Below the pieces are notes generated by a model, which was given only the letters and a program-made list of their open reading frames with translations, was not told the DNA's origin and searched no databases. From UBA117 sp049975245 (GTDB lineage: Archaea; Methanobacteriota; Methanobacteria; Methanobacteriales; Methanobacteriaceae): DNA of 64,000 nucleotides. How positions within the stretch are numbered: the first letter of the stretch is position 1; the number at the start of each line of letters is the position of its first letter. The position numbers and the translations under genes were made by a program. Shown here one piece after another: positions 16,397-24,658 of the stretch. The stretch spans positions 97,194 to 161,193 of the forward strand of contig JBNGDB010000002.1 in NCBI GenBank assembly GCA_049975245.1, written 5' to 3'.

Positions 16397-16962
16397 TTTA
16401 ATACCTCCTTTATGAAGTATTCATGGATTCTTGTATCGCCAGTGAGTTCAGGGTGGAACGCTGTAGCGATATATTTCCCTTTCTTTACTCCAACTATCTT
16501 TTCATTAAATTTAGCAATTATTTGAGTATCATGACCAATTTCTTCTACATATGGTGCTCTTATAAAGATTCCCATAAATTTATGTCCTAATAAATTTATT
16601 TCTTCTTCAAAAGATTCTTTTTGACTTCCAAAACCATTTCGTTTAACTTTCATATCAATTAATCCTAGTAGGGGTTGATTATAATCTGTTTCAGTTGAAA
16701 GTAAAACCAATCCTGCACATGTTCCTAATATGGGAATTTTTTTTTGGAGAATAGCATTTTTAACTCCATTTTTTACCATTAGTTTTCCGATGGTTGTGCT
16801 TTCTCCCCCTGAAATGATTAAACCGTCACAATTAAATATTTGAGAGGATTCTTTTACTTTAATAACTTCAGAATCTATTCCCAATTTTTTTAAAGTTTTC
16901 ATAGTTATTAATTCATGTTCTGAAACGTCTCCTTGAAGATCTAAAATTCCTATGGTTATCAT
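16384..16962 (-). CDS. pdxT: Pyridoxal 5'-phosphate synthase glutaminase subunit PdxT
   Basis: 192 residues of class I glutaminase typical of PdxT: IGILDLQGDVSEH at the start, ISGGESTTIG at ~50-59, the nucleophile loop GTCAGLVLL with the active Cys at ~82, the AP-containing FIRAPYVE, and the His-Glu pair in FHPELTGD near 170. It supplies ammonia to PdxS for PLP synthesis; PdxS is not in the window. It heads the operon with the glutamate synthase genes, so two glutamine-using systems share one promoter. A GGAA-N6-TTCC nitrogen operator lies upstream. Confidence 0.93.
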   Translation of the reverse strand: MITIGILDLQGDVSEHELITMKTLKKLGIDSEVIKVKESSQIFNCDGLIISGGESTTIGKLMVKNGVKNAILQKKIPILGTCAGLVLLSTETDYNQPLLGLIDMKVKRNGFGSQKESFEEEINLLGHKFMGIFIRAPYVEEIGHDTQIIAKFNEKIVGVKKGKYIATAFHPELTGDTRIHEYFIKEVLNCVE

Positions 16963-17321
16963 TTTTCATTCCTTCGAATATAGATGTGATAATTTTTAAT
17001 AGTATGTTGCTGTTTATGGTTATTATTAGGATTATATTATATAAATTTACCGGAAATTTGTTTCCGATACACTTTATTTATTGAAAATTTTATTTTTAAA
17101 AACGAATAAAATATACAATGTTCAAAAATCTAGTCTAAATATTATTATAACTGAACAAAGATATAAATTTTTTGGAGTTAACTTCAATAGGAAAAAAACG
17201 AATTAACATTAATGTTCTCATACAGTATCTTAATTAATTATAAAAATTAAATTGATAAAATTAAATGAATAATTATAAAATTATTAAATGAATTGTTAAA
17301 TTAAATATAAATAGCTAAAAA
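16963..17321. other. Noncoding region between mdh and pdxT, containing the pdxT promoter
   Basis: 359 bases. The part nearest pdxT holds the TATA element and operator listed separately; the rest (17100-17321) is a simple A/T-rich tract with repeated aaattaaat-like words after mdh. No RNA gene or ORF was recognised. Confidence 0.5.
17038..17066 (-). promoter_or_regulatory. pdxT-glutamate synthase promoter with NrpR-type operator
   Basis: Read on the minus strand, CGGAAACAAATTTCCG is a perfect palindrome in its arms and matches GGAA-N6-TTCC (17052-17065), the site bound by the euryarchaeal nitrogen repressor NrpR. The TATA element TTTATATA follows six bases downstream (17038-17045), so a bound repressor would cover the BRE region. 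The pdxT ATG is ~75 bases further. This predicts derepression of the operon under nitrogen limitation. Confidence 0.75.
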
Positions 17322-18281
17322 TTATCTATTGTTCAATAAATTTAATGTCGAATTCTTCACAAATTCAGCAGCTTTCATAAAATCTTCTCTTTCATTTTCG
17401 TTCATGCTAATAGGTATTATTCCTTCTACCCCTTCTCTTCCTAGTTTAACCGGAACACCCAAACATATATCATTTATTCCTTCAATTTCACCTTCGAGAT
17501 AAGCAGAAACAGTTAATATCTTTTTTTCATCATTTAAAATTGTTGTTACCAGGTTAGATATGGCAAAAGCAGGTCCATATTCAGTTGCTCCTTTCTTACT
17601 AATTATATCGCTCCCAGCGTTTATAACCTTTTGAATGGTAGCCTTCATGTCAATTGATTTATAACCAGTAAAATAATCCCAAGTAGAATAACTTTCTAAT
17701 GGTATCCCTCCAATGGAGGTTAAACTAATAAGGGGCACCATATGTTTTCCATGCTGACCAATCACTCTGGTGTGAATTTCACTTACGTGAACGTTAAAGT
17801 GTTTAGCCATAAAATTTCTAAGTCTTAAAGAATCTAAGTGGTTTCCCAAGCCGATAACTCTATTTTTTTCAAAACCTGATTTTTTGTATGCAACATAGGT
17901 CATTACATCAACAGGATTGGTCACAACTAATATAATTGAATCAGGCGCATGTCTAGCTATTTGTTCAGCATAATTAGCAATTATTTTTCCATTTGTTGCG
18001 GAAAGTTCTATACGATCCATATCAGGTGTTCTAGGTACTCCCGCAGTTAAAACTACTATGTCAGAATTTTCTACAGATTCAATATTATGTGATGAATCAA
18101 TTTTAACATCCACACCTTTAGCAGCTAACGCATCATTTATATCAAGCATATGACCCTCTACTTTGCCAATGCTATCTTCTCGAGAAATAAGTGTTAATTC
18201 AGCCACTGAATTCTCTTCTGCTAAACAGAAAGCAGCTTCACTACCTACTCTACCGGAAGCTCCAACTATACTAACCTTCAA
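17322..18281 (-). CDS. mdh: Malate dehydrogenase (lactate/malate dehydrogenase superfamily)
   Basis: Likely 319 residues from TTG 18281, giving the usual MKVSIVGASGRVGSE N-terminus with AGGTGA just upstream; ATG 18299 (325 residues) is the alternative. The Rossmann motif GASGRVG, LTAGVPRTPDMDR, VVTNPVDVMTY, the RVIGLGNHLDSLRLRNF segment and the catalytic GQHGKHMVPL (His) are all present. The Arg-rich loop PRTPDMDR fits dicarboxylate substrates. In methanogens it supplies the reductive branch from oxaloacetate towards 2-oxoglutarate, and so precedes glutamate formation by the adjacent operon. Single-gene unit on the minus strand. Confidence 0.92.
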   Translation of the reverse strand: MKVSIVGASGRVGSEAAFCLAEENSVAELTLISREDSIGKVEGHMLDINDALAAKGVDVKIDSSHNIESVENSDIVVLTAGVPRTPDMDRIELSATNGKIIANYAEQIARHAPDSIILVVTNPVDVMTYVAYKKSGFEKNRVIGLGNHLDSLRLRNFMAKHFNVHVSEIHTRVIGQHGKHMVPLISLTSIGGIPLESYSTWDYFTGYKSIDMKATIQKVINAGSDIISKKGATEYGPAFAISNLVTTILNDEKKILTVSAYLEGEIEGINDICLGVPVKLGREGVEGIIPISMNENEREDFMKAAEFVKNSTLNLLNNR

Positions 18282-18491
18282 AATTTCACCTACTGCCATT
18301 ATAAAATTCTATTAAAAAATAAACTAAGTTAACTAATAATTAAATATATTAACTAAATGCTTATTAATTCAATTTATTTATCTGTATTAATTATTTATTT
18401 TATTTCAATCTTTTATTGATTATTTATCCCCTATCCCCAAAAATATTGATATTATTTATTTATCAACCAGTATAGGTTATTAATAAATTTT

Positions 18492-19049
18492 CTAAAATTT
18501 CTTAAGATACTCTTCAGAAACTTTTCTAACGTATCCACTTTTATCCTTCAAAGCTTCTTTAAGAGGTTCAATTGCGCGACTATCTCCTATATTTCCCAAT
18601 GCCCAGGCAGCACCTCCACGTACAAATCCGCTTGTGTCTTTAAGCGCATTTATCAGTGGTTCAACTGCACGTTTATCTTTAATATTTCCCAATGCCCAGG
18701 CAGCACCTCCACGTACTCGCCAATCTTCATCATTTAATAATTCAATTAGAGGTTCAACAGCATCTTCTCCCATTTTTGAAAGTGCTCCTGAACCTTCTCT
18801 TCTAACCCATTTATTTTCATCCTCTAAAGTATTTATTAGAGGTTCTATAGCTTTAGTATCTCCAATATTTCCAAGTACGTGCGCAGCTCCTCGTCTAACA
18901 TTTTTATTAGCATCATCTAAAGCTTCTATTAAAGGATCAACTGCGGGTTCCCCAATTTCAGTAAGAAGATCTGAAACTTGAACTCTAACATGTTCATCGT
19001 CGTCTTTCATAGTTTCAATCAGTCTTTCTACATTTTTTTTCTTCTCCAT
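18492..19049 (-). CDS. HEAT-repeat protein (PBS-lyase type repeats)
   Basis: 185 residues, nearly all built of six 31-residue HEAT-like units, the last truncated. Each unit follows the pattern VRxxAAxALGxIGDxxAxEPLIxAL. Neighbouring units are almost identical even in DNA: a 35-base block recurs at 18589 and 18682, exactly 93 bases apart, pointing to recent unit duplication. Proteins of this kind are protein-binding scaffolds or relatives of phycocyanobilin lyases; the partner is unknown. ATG 19049 is chosen over TTG 19073 because the latter adds only a non-repeat leader. Confidence 0.85.
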   Translation of the reverse strand: MEKKKNVERLIETMKDDDEHVRVQVSDLLTEIGEPAVDPLIEALDDANKNVRRGAAHVLGNIGDTKAIEPLINTLEDENKWVRREGSGALSKMGEDAVEPLIELLNDEDWRVRGGAAWALGNIKDKRAVEPLINALKDTSGFVRGGAAWALGNIGDSRAIEPLKEALKDKSGYVRKVSEEYLKKF

Positions 19050-19359
19050 TTTTTCACGCTCAAAAATAATCAATAAATTGTAATCCCATATTAATATTAT
19101 CTCTGCGATTTAATATTGTTTTCTATGCAATTTAAACTTGACTAATTTTGATTAATCTTTAGAAGTAATAACAATATATTCATTAATTTAATTCAATTTA
19201 AGTAAATATACCGGAAAAATAAATATAAACTTATCAAATGTTCATTATGCTAAAACTTAATGATATAAATTGAACATCCTAATTTAATTTATAAAATTAA
19301 ATAATTTATGATTATACTTTATAAAAATAAATGATTAAAATTTATAAAAATAATTAGAG
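19050..19359. other. Noncoding region
   Basis: About 310 bases between the HEAT gene and the longer TPR gene, both on the minus strand. The stretch is A/T-rich with TATA-like sequence for the HEAT gene near 19120-19230; no ORF or RNA was recognised. Confidence 0.45.
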
Positions 19360-20379
19360 TTATGGGCTTTTATAGAGGGTATTTATCAGTTCTATAGCAA
19401 CTGACTCTCCTTTATGGTCATCTAATTTTTTAAATATGCCCAATGATTTTTTGAATACTCCATACATGGTTTTTTGATCGTCTAATACGTAACAAACGCT
19501 TCCAATTAGAAGTAAACATAGAGCTTCTCCTTTTTGATCTTTATTTTCATGAAATATATTAAAAGAATCTTTAAATGATTTAAGTGCTTTCGAGGTTTCT
19601 CCCTTCTTTAAAAGTATATCACCAATTAATAAACCAATGGTTGCTTTCCCGGTTTTATCATCTATTAATTCAGCATTGAGGTAAGCATCTTTAAGATAAT
19701 TAATTGGATTATCATCATTAGAATAAGGATCGTACATATCTACATTTTCTAACATCTTAATAACATCTTCTAATTTTACACTCAAACTTTCAAAATCAAT
19801 TTCAGATTTATTTTTTCCAGAAGAGGTATTAACTTGATTAATATTTATTTTACTTTCACTATCTGGAATTTTGACCATATTTTCAAAATCTTCAACGGAT
19901 TCTTGTTTTATTTCATCAAAAAGTTGTTTTCTTTGCTTTTTAAGATCTTCAATATTTTTTTTAGGTACTTGATTTGTCTGTGATTTTTTATATTCTTGCA
20001 AATCTGCAATATCATTAATTTTTTCTTGTATATCTTCCATTAAAGGTGATTGAATTGAGTAATAAATATCAAAAGATTTTTGGTAGTGGTTTAAAGCTAA
20101 TTTTAGTTTATGTTTAGTAAGGTAGCTATCTCCAATTAAGTTTTGAGTGTATGCTTCGCCTTCGGGGAATTCAAGTTTTCGATATAATTTCAAGGCTTCA
20201 TTGAAGTTTTCTAATGCTTTTTCAATTTGCTCATCTTCCAAGTGAAGTACTCCAATGTCTATTAGTGTATCTGCTTCGTGTTCCTGATATTCATGGAGTT
20301 TTTTTTCATAATTTTTTAAAACACTATTTTTACCTTTCAATGAATCAAATATTCCCAGTATTAACATATTTTTCCACAT
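19360..20379 (-). CDS. TPR-repeat protein (larger of two tandem paralogues)
   Basis: 339 residues. Residues 30-110 hold two TPR-like units (HEADTLIDIGVLHLEDEQ..., EGEAYTQNLIGDSYLTKH...), then a charged, Lys/Glu-rich middle of about 100 residues that is likely coiled or disordered, then two more TPR-like units (TIGLLIGDILLKKGETSKA, EALCLLLIGSVCYVLDD). The N-terminus LILGIFDSLKGKN matches LIGIFDVFKGER of the shorter gene just upstream, showing a tandem duplication. It is presumably a cytoplasmic adaptor; no function can be given. The 32-base spacing suggests one transcript for the pair. Confidence 0.72.
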   Translation of the reverse strand: MWKNMLILGIFDSLKGKNSVLKNYEKKLHEYQEHEADTLIDIGVLHLEDEQIEKALENFNEALKLYRKLEFPEGEAYTQNLIGDSYLTKHKLKLALNHYQKSFDIYYSIQSPLMEDIQEKINDIADLQEYKKSQTNQVPKKNIEDLKKQRKQLFDEIKQESVEDFENMVKIPDSESKININQVNTSSGKNKSEIDFESLSVKLEDVIKMLENVDMYDPYSNDDNPINYLKDAYLNAELIDDKTGKATIGLLIGDILLKKGETSKALKSFKDSFNIFHENKDQKGEALCLLLIGSVCYVLDDQKTMYGVFKKSLGIFKKLDDHKGESVAIELINTLYKSP

Positions 20380-20411
20380 AATATCCTCAATAATAAATTA
20401 TAAATAATATC

Positions 20412-20825
20412 TTATGATTTATTTATTAGTTCTAATGCTTCTTTAGCTTTTTCAGTTTCCTTGATCTTTTTTAATAGTTCATTTTTAAGATCCGATCTAA
20501 TTGAAGAATATAACTTAAATGATTTTTGATAATGTTTTAGGCCCTTATCCATATTTCTTGCGGTTATATAAGCATCTCCAATAAGATTATAAGTGTAAGC
20601 TTCCCCTTCCGTGAATTCTAGTTTTTGATACAATTTTAATGCTGATTTGAAATCTATTAAAGCATTTTCTAAGTCATCATTTTCCAGTTTTAAAACTCCC
20701 ATATCTATAAGTATATCAGCTTCATATTCTCTATAAATACTTAATTGTTTTTTATAATACTTTAATGATCCTCTTTCGCCTTTAAAAACGTCAAATATAC
20801 CAATTAAGAATATGAATTCCCGCAT
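20412..20825 (-). CDS. TPR-repeat protein (shorter tandem paralogue)
   Basis: 137 residues with the same N-terminal block and two TPR-like units as the downstream gene: EADILIDMGVLKLENDD, EGEAYTYNLIGDAYIT and LKHYQKSFKLYSSI. It ends in a Lys/Glu-rich helix and lacks the second TPR pair. The two probably arose by duplication followed by truncation or extension. Both starts show a G-rich site (GGGGATATA before ATG here). It is the first gene of the minus-strand pair, with the divergent dehydrogenase gene 180 bases away. Confidence 0.7.
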   Translation of the reverse strand: MREFIFLIGIFDVFKGERGSLKYYKKQLSIYREYEADILIDMGVLKLENDDLENALIDFKSALKLYQKLEFTEGEAYTYNLIGDAYITARNMDKGLKHYQKSFKLYSSIRSDLKNELLKKIKETEKAKEALELINKS

Positions 20826-21005
20826 TATATCCCCTGAATTTAATTCGTATAATAATTATATTTTATCCAACAATACATATATAGAATATATATGAATTAT
20901 AATTTCATGATAATTAGAAATTATGTAATTTTAATGTTATGAGAATATACAGTATATTTAGTAATTTTATTATTTAGAATAATTTACCATATTGGATGAA
21001 AAATA

Positions 21006-21995
21006 ATGTACAATATCACAATTATTCCCGGGGACGGGATAGGTGTAGAAGTTATGGGCGCCTGTTTAGAAGTTTTAGAATCTTTAGATATAAATTTTAA
21101 TTTTACAATGGCCTATGCAGGTAATGAATGCTTTCTAAATACTGGTACTACAATTCCAGATGAAACAATTAATTTGTCAAAAAAATCCGACTCCACTCTC
21201 TTTGGTGCAGTAACTACTGTTCCTGGCCAAAAAAGTGCTATCATTACCTTAAGAAAAAAATTAGATCTTTTTGCAAATGTTAGACCAGTTAAATCATTTG
21301 AAGGTATAAATTCGGTATATGATGATCTTGATTTTGTAATTATTCGTGAAAATAGCGAAGGACTCTATTCTGGAATAGAAGAAAGTAATGAAAATGGTGC
21401 TACGGCACTTAGAATTGTTACTAGAAACGCATCTGAGAGAATTTCGAGATTTGCATTCGAATATGCGGTTACCCATAATCGAAATAAAGTTACAGCTGTT
21501 CATAAAGCAAATGTGCTCAAAAAAACAGACGGAATATTCAAAGATAGCTTTTATAATGTTGCAGAAGATTATAAACAGATTAAAACTGAAGATAAATATG
21601 TGGATGCCATGGCCATGTTTCTGGTAACTAAACCACAAAATTTCGATGTTATTGTAACCACCAATCTTTTTGGAGACATTTTATCAGATGAGGGCGCAGG
21701 ATTGGTGGGGGGCTTAGGATTAGCACCATCGGCAAATATAGGGACATATAACGCTTTATTTGAGCCAGTTCATGGTTCAGCTCCAGACATTGCGGGGAAA
21801 AATATTTCAAATCCTTTAGCAATGATATTTTCATCAATAATGATGTTAAATTATTTAAAAGAAAATAATGAGGCTAAAAGACTTGAAAATGCAGTTATTG
21901 AATTATTGAGGGAAAGTAAAATATTAACACCTGATTTAGGTGGCAACTATTCAACGACCGATATGGTTAAGGAAATTAAAAAGAAATTAAAATAA
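21006..21995 (+). CDS. aksF: Isocitrate/isopropylmalate-type dehydrogenase, probable homoisocitrate (AksF) or 3-isopropylmalate dehydrogenase
   Basis: 329 residues of the NAD-dependent beta-decarboxylating dehydrogenase family: IPGDGIGVEV at the start, RENSEGLYSG, AVHKANVLKKTDG (catalytic Lys), TTNLFGDILSDEGAGLVGG and FEPVHGSAPDIAGK. The substrate loop reads KSAIITLRKKLDLFANVRP, which resembles AksF/homoisocitrate enzymes (SxIITLRK) more than methanogen LeuB, as I recall those sequences. AksF acts in the 2-oxosuberate branch towards coenzyme B and LeuB in leucine synthesis. The assignment between them is a judgement from this loop, and a phylogeny would decide it. Confidence 0.7.
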   Translation: MYNITIIPGDGIGVEVMGACLEVLESLDINFNFTMAYAGNECFLNTGTTIPDETINLSKKSDSTLFGAVTTVPGQKSAIITLRKKLDLFANVRPVKSFEGINSVYDDLDFVIIRENSEGLYSGIEESNENGATALRIVTRNASERISRFAFEYAVTHNRNKVTAVHKANVLKKTDGIFKDSFYNVAEDYKQIKTEDKYVDAMAMFLVTKPQNFDVIVTTNLFGDILSDEGAGLVGGLGLAPSANIGTYNALFEPVHGSAPDIAGKNISNPLAMIFSSIMMLNYLKENNEAKRLENAVIELLRESKILTPDLGGNYSTTDMVKEIKKKLK

Positions 21996-22035
21996 TTATA
22001 GCGTAGTTTTATATAAGTATTTAGGGTATTGGAGA

Positions 22036-22920
22036 TCATTTATTGGTTATCATGGTACCTATACCTTGCTTTGTGAATATTTCAAGTAAAATTGAATGCT
22101 GAATTCTTCCATCAATAATATGGGCTGATTTAACTCCGCCTTCCAGCGCATCTATACATGTTAAAGTTTTTGGAAGCATTCCCTCTTTTATTATCCCATT
22201 TTCTATTAGTTCCTTTACTTCGTCAATATTTATTTTCTTAATTAAGGAATCTGGATTAGACGGGTCTTCTAATATTCCGGGGACATCTGTGAGTATTATA
22301 AGTTTCTCAGCATCTATTTTAGCCGCTATATCTCCTGCTACAGTATCGGCATTTAAGTTTAAAGCATTTGCATTAGTATCAACACCTATTGGGGAAATAA
22401 TAGGGATATAGTTGTTTTCTGTGAGCATTTCTATGATTTCTGGATTTATAGATTCTATTTTTCCAACTAATCCTAAATCCACATACTTTTCTTCACCAGT
22501 AATCTTATCCAGTATCATATGAGGATCTTTTTTCTTAGCCAAAAGAAGACGACTATCTTTTCCAGATAAGCCCACGCCTTTACCACCGTGTAGACAAATT
22601 TTTGAAACTATTTCGGTATTTATTTTACCTACAAGAACCATTTTTACGATATCCATAGTTTCTTGGTCTGTAATTCTTAAACCTTCAATAAATTGAGGTT
22701 CTTTACCTAACTTCCCCATAGATCTGGAAATTTCAGGACCTCCTCCATGCACTACAATTGGTTCCATTCCCACGTACTTTAATAGAACAGTATCCCGTGC
22801 AGTAGATTCCATTGCCCCTTCATCAATCATGGCGTGACCTCCATACTTAATTAAAATCTTTTTTTTGTGGAATTTTTTGATGTATGGAAGTGCCTCAATT
22901 AAAATATTCACCGTTTTCAT
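22036..22920 (-). CDS. argB: Acetylglutamate kinase
   Basis: 294 residues of the amino-acid kinase family. Motifs: the ATP-binding Lys in LIKYGGHAM (~24-32), VVHGGGPEIS, EGLRITD, VGLSGKDSRLL, NADTVAGDIAAK and LTDVPGIL. It phosphorylates N-acetylglutamate in arginine synthesis. It lies 53 bases after argJ on the same strand. ArgJ recycles the acetyl group, so the pair encodes adjacent parts of the cyclic arginine pathway. The start is supported by GGGGATAAT before ATG. Convergent with the aksF-type gene. Confidence 0.96.
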   Translation of the reverse strand: MKTVNILIEALPYIKKFHKKKILIKYGGHAMIDEGAMESTARDTVLLKYVGMEPIVVHGGGPEISRSMGKLGKEPQFIEGLRITDQETMDIVKMVLVGKINTEIVSKICLHGGKGVGLSGKDSRLLLAKKKDPHMILDKITGEEKYVDLGLVGKIESINPEIIEMLTENNYIPIISPIGVDTNANALNLNADTVAGDIAAKIDAEKLIILTDVPGILEDPSNPDSLIKKINIDEVKELIENGIIKEGMLPKTLTCIDALEGGVKSAHIIDGRIQHSILLEIFTKQGIGTMITNK

Positions 22921-22973
22921 ATTATCCCCATAAGAATTTTTAAATAGACTATTATTTTTAAAGTCATTAATTA

Positions 22974-24167
22974 TTATGTTGTGTATTCTGCATTAATTTT
23001 TACATAGTCATAACTCAAGTCACAGCCATAAGCAACTGCGGATTTTTCTCCAAGTCCTAGGTCTATAATAATTTTAATTTCATTATTTTTCATAATCTTC
23101 TCAGCCATTTGTAGTTCCGGCGAACCTTGATAAGCCAGTACTTTCCCTTTTTTTACAATTTCAACCGCAGATTCTGCAGACTCCAATGTTACACTTATAA
23201 TATTTTCATCCATTTTTGCTCCAGAATAACCTACAGCGGCTACAATTCTTCCCCAATTTGGATCGGCACCAAAAAAAGCAGTCTTTACTAGAGGTGATTT
23301 TGCCACAGATTTAGCTGCCATTTTAGCATCTTCAAATGTTACAGCCCCCTCTAAAACTACTTCCATGTATTTGGTAGCTCCTTCTCCATCTTGGGCTGTC
23401 ATTTTTGTTAATTCTTTACATACATATTCTAGGGCTTCTTGGAAGTTTTGATCTATTGGGCCAGATGTTCCATCTGCCATCAATACTAACATATCATTGG
23501 TACTTTCATCACCATCTATAACCAACATATTAAAAGACACATCAACTGCTTTTTTAAGAGATTCTTGGAGCTGTGAATGAGTTGCTTTAACATCAGTGGT
23601 AATGTAACATAGTAATGTCCCCATGTTAGGTTCTATCATACCCGAACCTTTAACTATACCACCTATATGTGCTTTTGAACCATCTTTCAAAGTTGTTTCA
23701 ACAGAAATTTCTTTTGGACGAGTATCAGTGGTTAAAATTGCTTTAGCTGCTTTTTTGGATGCTTCAGCGGAATTTTCAAGATTTTCTAAACATTTATCTA
23801 TTAAACTGTTAATTGTTTCCATTGGCATTTTCCTGCCAATAACACCGGTTGATCCTACTGCAACATCTCGAGAGTCTAGGTTTAACTTTTCTGCAACGGT
23901 ATGTATCATGCTTTCTGCATCTTTTAGACCTTCGTCACCCGTGAAACAGTTAGCATTACCACTATTTACTACTATTGCAGATAAATTACCATCTGAACAA
24001 TTTTCTTTGGATATAACTATGGGTGCTGCTACAACTTTATTACTGGTGAAAACAGCTGCACATCTACTATTAGGATTTACAATTATCGCAACCCCATATT
24101 TGCCCTTACGCTTTCCACAAGTTATTACATTATCTACAGAGCATAATCCACCTTCTATAATCTTCAT
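22974..24167 (-). CDS. argJ: Bifunctional ornithine acetyltransferase/N-acetylglutamate synthase
   Basis: About 397 residues from ATG 24167 (AAGTGAT four bases upstream; the earlier GTG is inside that site). The autocleavage motif DGEGATKY is present: the proprotein is cut before Thr, which becomes the nucleophile of the beta chain. Other family signatures are NSGNANCFTGDEG, VGSTGVIGR, SFNMLVIDGDESTNDM and FGADPNWGR. It transfers acetyl from N-acetylornithine to glutamate. The first residues after the start (IIEGGLCSVDNV) match the short methanogen N-terminus. Together with argB it forms a small arginine operon. Confidence 0.95.
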   Translation of the reverse strand: MKIIEGGLCSVDNVITCGKRKGKYGVAIIVNPNSRCAAVFTSNKVVAAPIVISKENCSDGNLSAIVVNSGNANCFTGDEGLKDAESMIHTVAEKLNLDSRDVAVGSTGVIGRKMPMETINSLIDKCLENLENSAEASKKAAKAILTTDTRPKEISVETTLKDGSKAHIGGIVKGSGMIEPNMGTLLCYITTDVKATHSQLQESLKKAVDVSFNMLVIDGDESTNDMLVLMADGTSGPIDQNFQEALEYVCKELTKMTAQDGEGATKYMEVVLEGAVTFEDAKMAAKSVAKSPLVKTAFFGADPNWGRIVAAVGYSGAKMDENIISVTLESAESAVEIVKKGKVLAYQGSPELQMAEKIMKNNEIKIIIDLGLGEKSAVAYGCDLSYDYVKINAEYTT

Positions 24168-24260
24168 GAAAATCACTTATTAATTTATTTTAAATATTCC
24201 ATATAATACTAATTATTCTAATCTTTTTAAAAAAGAAAGATAAAAAAATAGAAATTGTTA

Positions 24261-24599
24261 TCAATTATCATTATTTGATTCGTCAGTCTGCGTATTTGTT
24301 GGTTCTTGATTGTTTGTGTCTGTGTTTGTATCTGTATTGGGTTTTGTGGGATTTTCCACATAAACTTCTTGATAGTTTCCTCCATTAGAGGGATTTGCTG
24401 GTTTATTATCTGTTGTTACTTGATTTGGACTAATTGGTGTTAGGTTAGGATCTTTGTCTTCAGTAAAATTTAAAGAAAACGGGGAAGAGCTATCATTTTG
24501 TGATAAACCAATAACTATGCCCACACCAGATCCGCAACTAAAAGCAATCAAAGAAATAATGAATGCAACCATTATTTTTCCTTCAGTTTCAGGCCTCAT
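24261..24599 (-). CDS. Small anchored protein with Thr/Asn/Asp/Pro-rich tail
   Basis: 112 residues when started at ATG 24599 (GGGGTAGGAATT before it); a longer frame to 24716 would overlap the upstream gene and lacks a ribosome site. A single membrane segment or signal (IMVAFIISLIAFSCGSGVGIVIGL at ~9-32) contains one Cys and is followed by a low-complexity acidic tail rich in Thr, Asn, Pro and Asp (KPNTDTNTDTNNQEPTNTQ). This looks like an exported, surface-exposed linker-like protein. No family recognised. It sits 59 bases after the GGDD-palm gene and could be the third member of that transcript. Confidence 0.6.
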   Translation of the reverse strand: MRPETEGKIMVAFIISLIAFSCGSGVGIVIGLSQNDSSSPFSLNFTEDKDPNLTPISPNQVTTDNKPANPSNGGNYQEVYVENPTKPNTDTNTDTNNQEPTNTQTDESNNDN

Positions 24600-24658
24600 A
24601 ATTCCTACCCCTATTATTTTTTCTAATTCACTATTTAAATAGATTTCTATTGATTTTA

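Noticed and set aside
17080..17321. Possible replication origin because of A/T-rich repeats after mdh
   Set aside because: No ORB-type motifs and no cdc6/orc1 gene nearby; the words are low-complexity A/T.
23623..24183. 186-codon plus-strand ORF opposite argJ
   Set aside because: It mirrors argJ codons, has no ribosome site or family sequence, and argJ is unambiguous.
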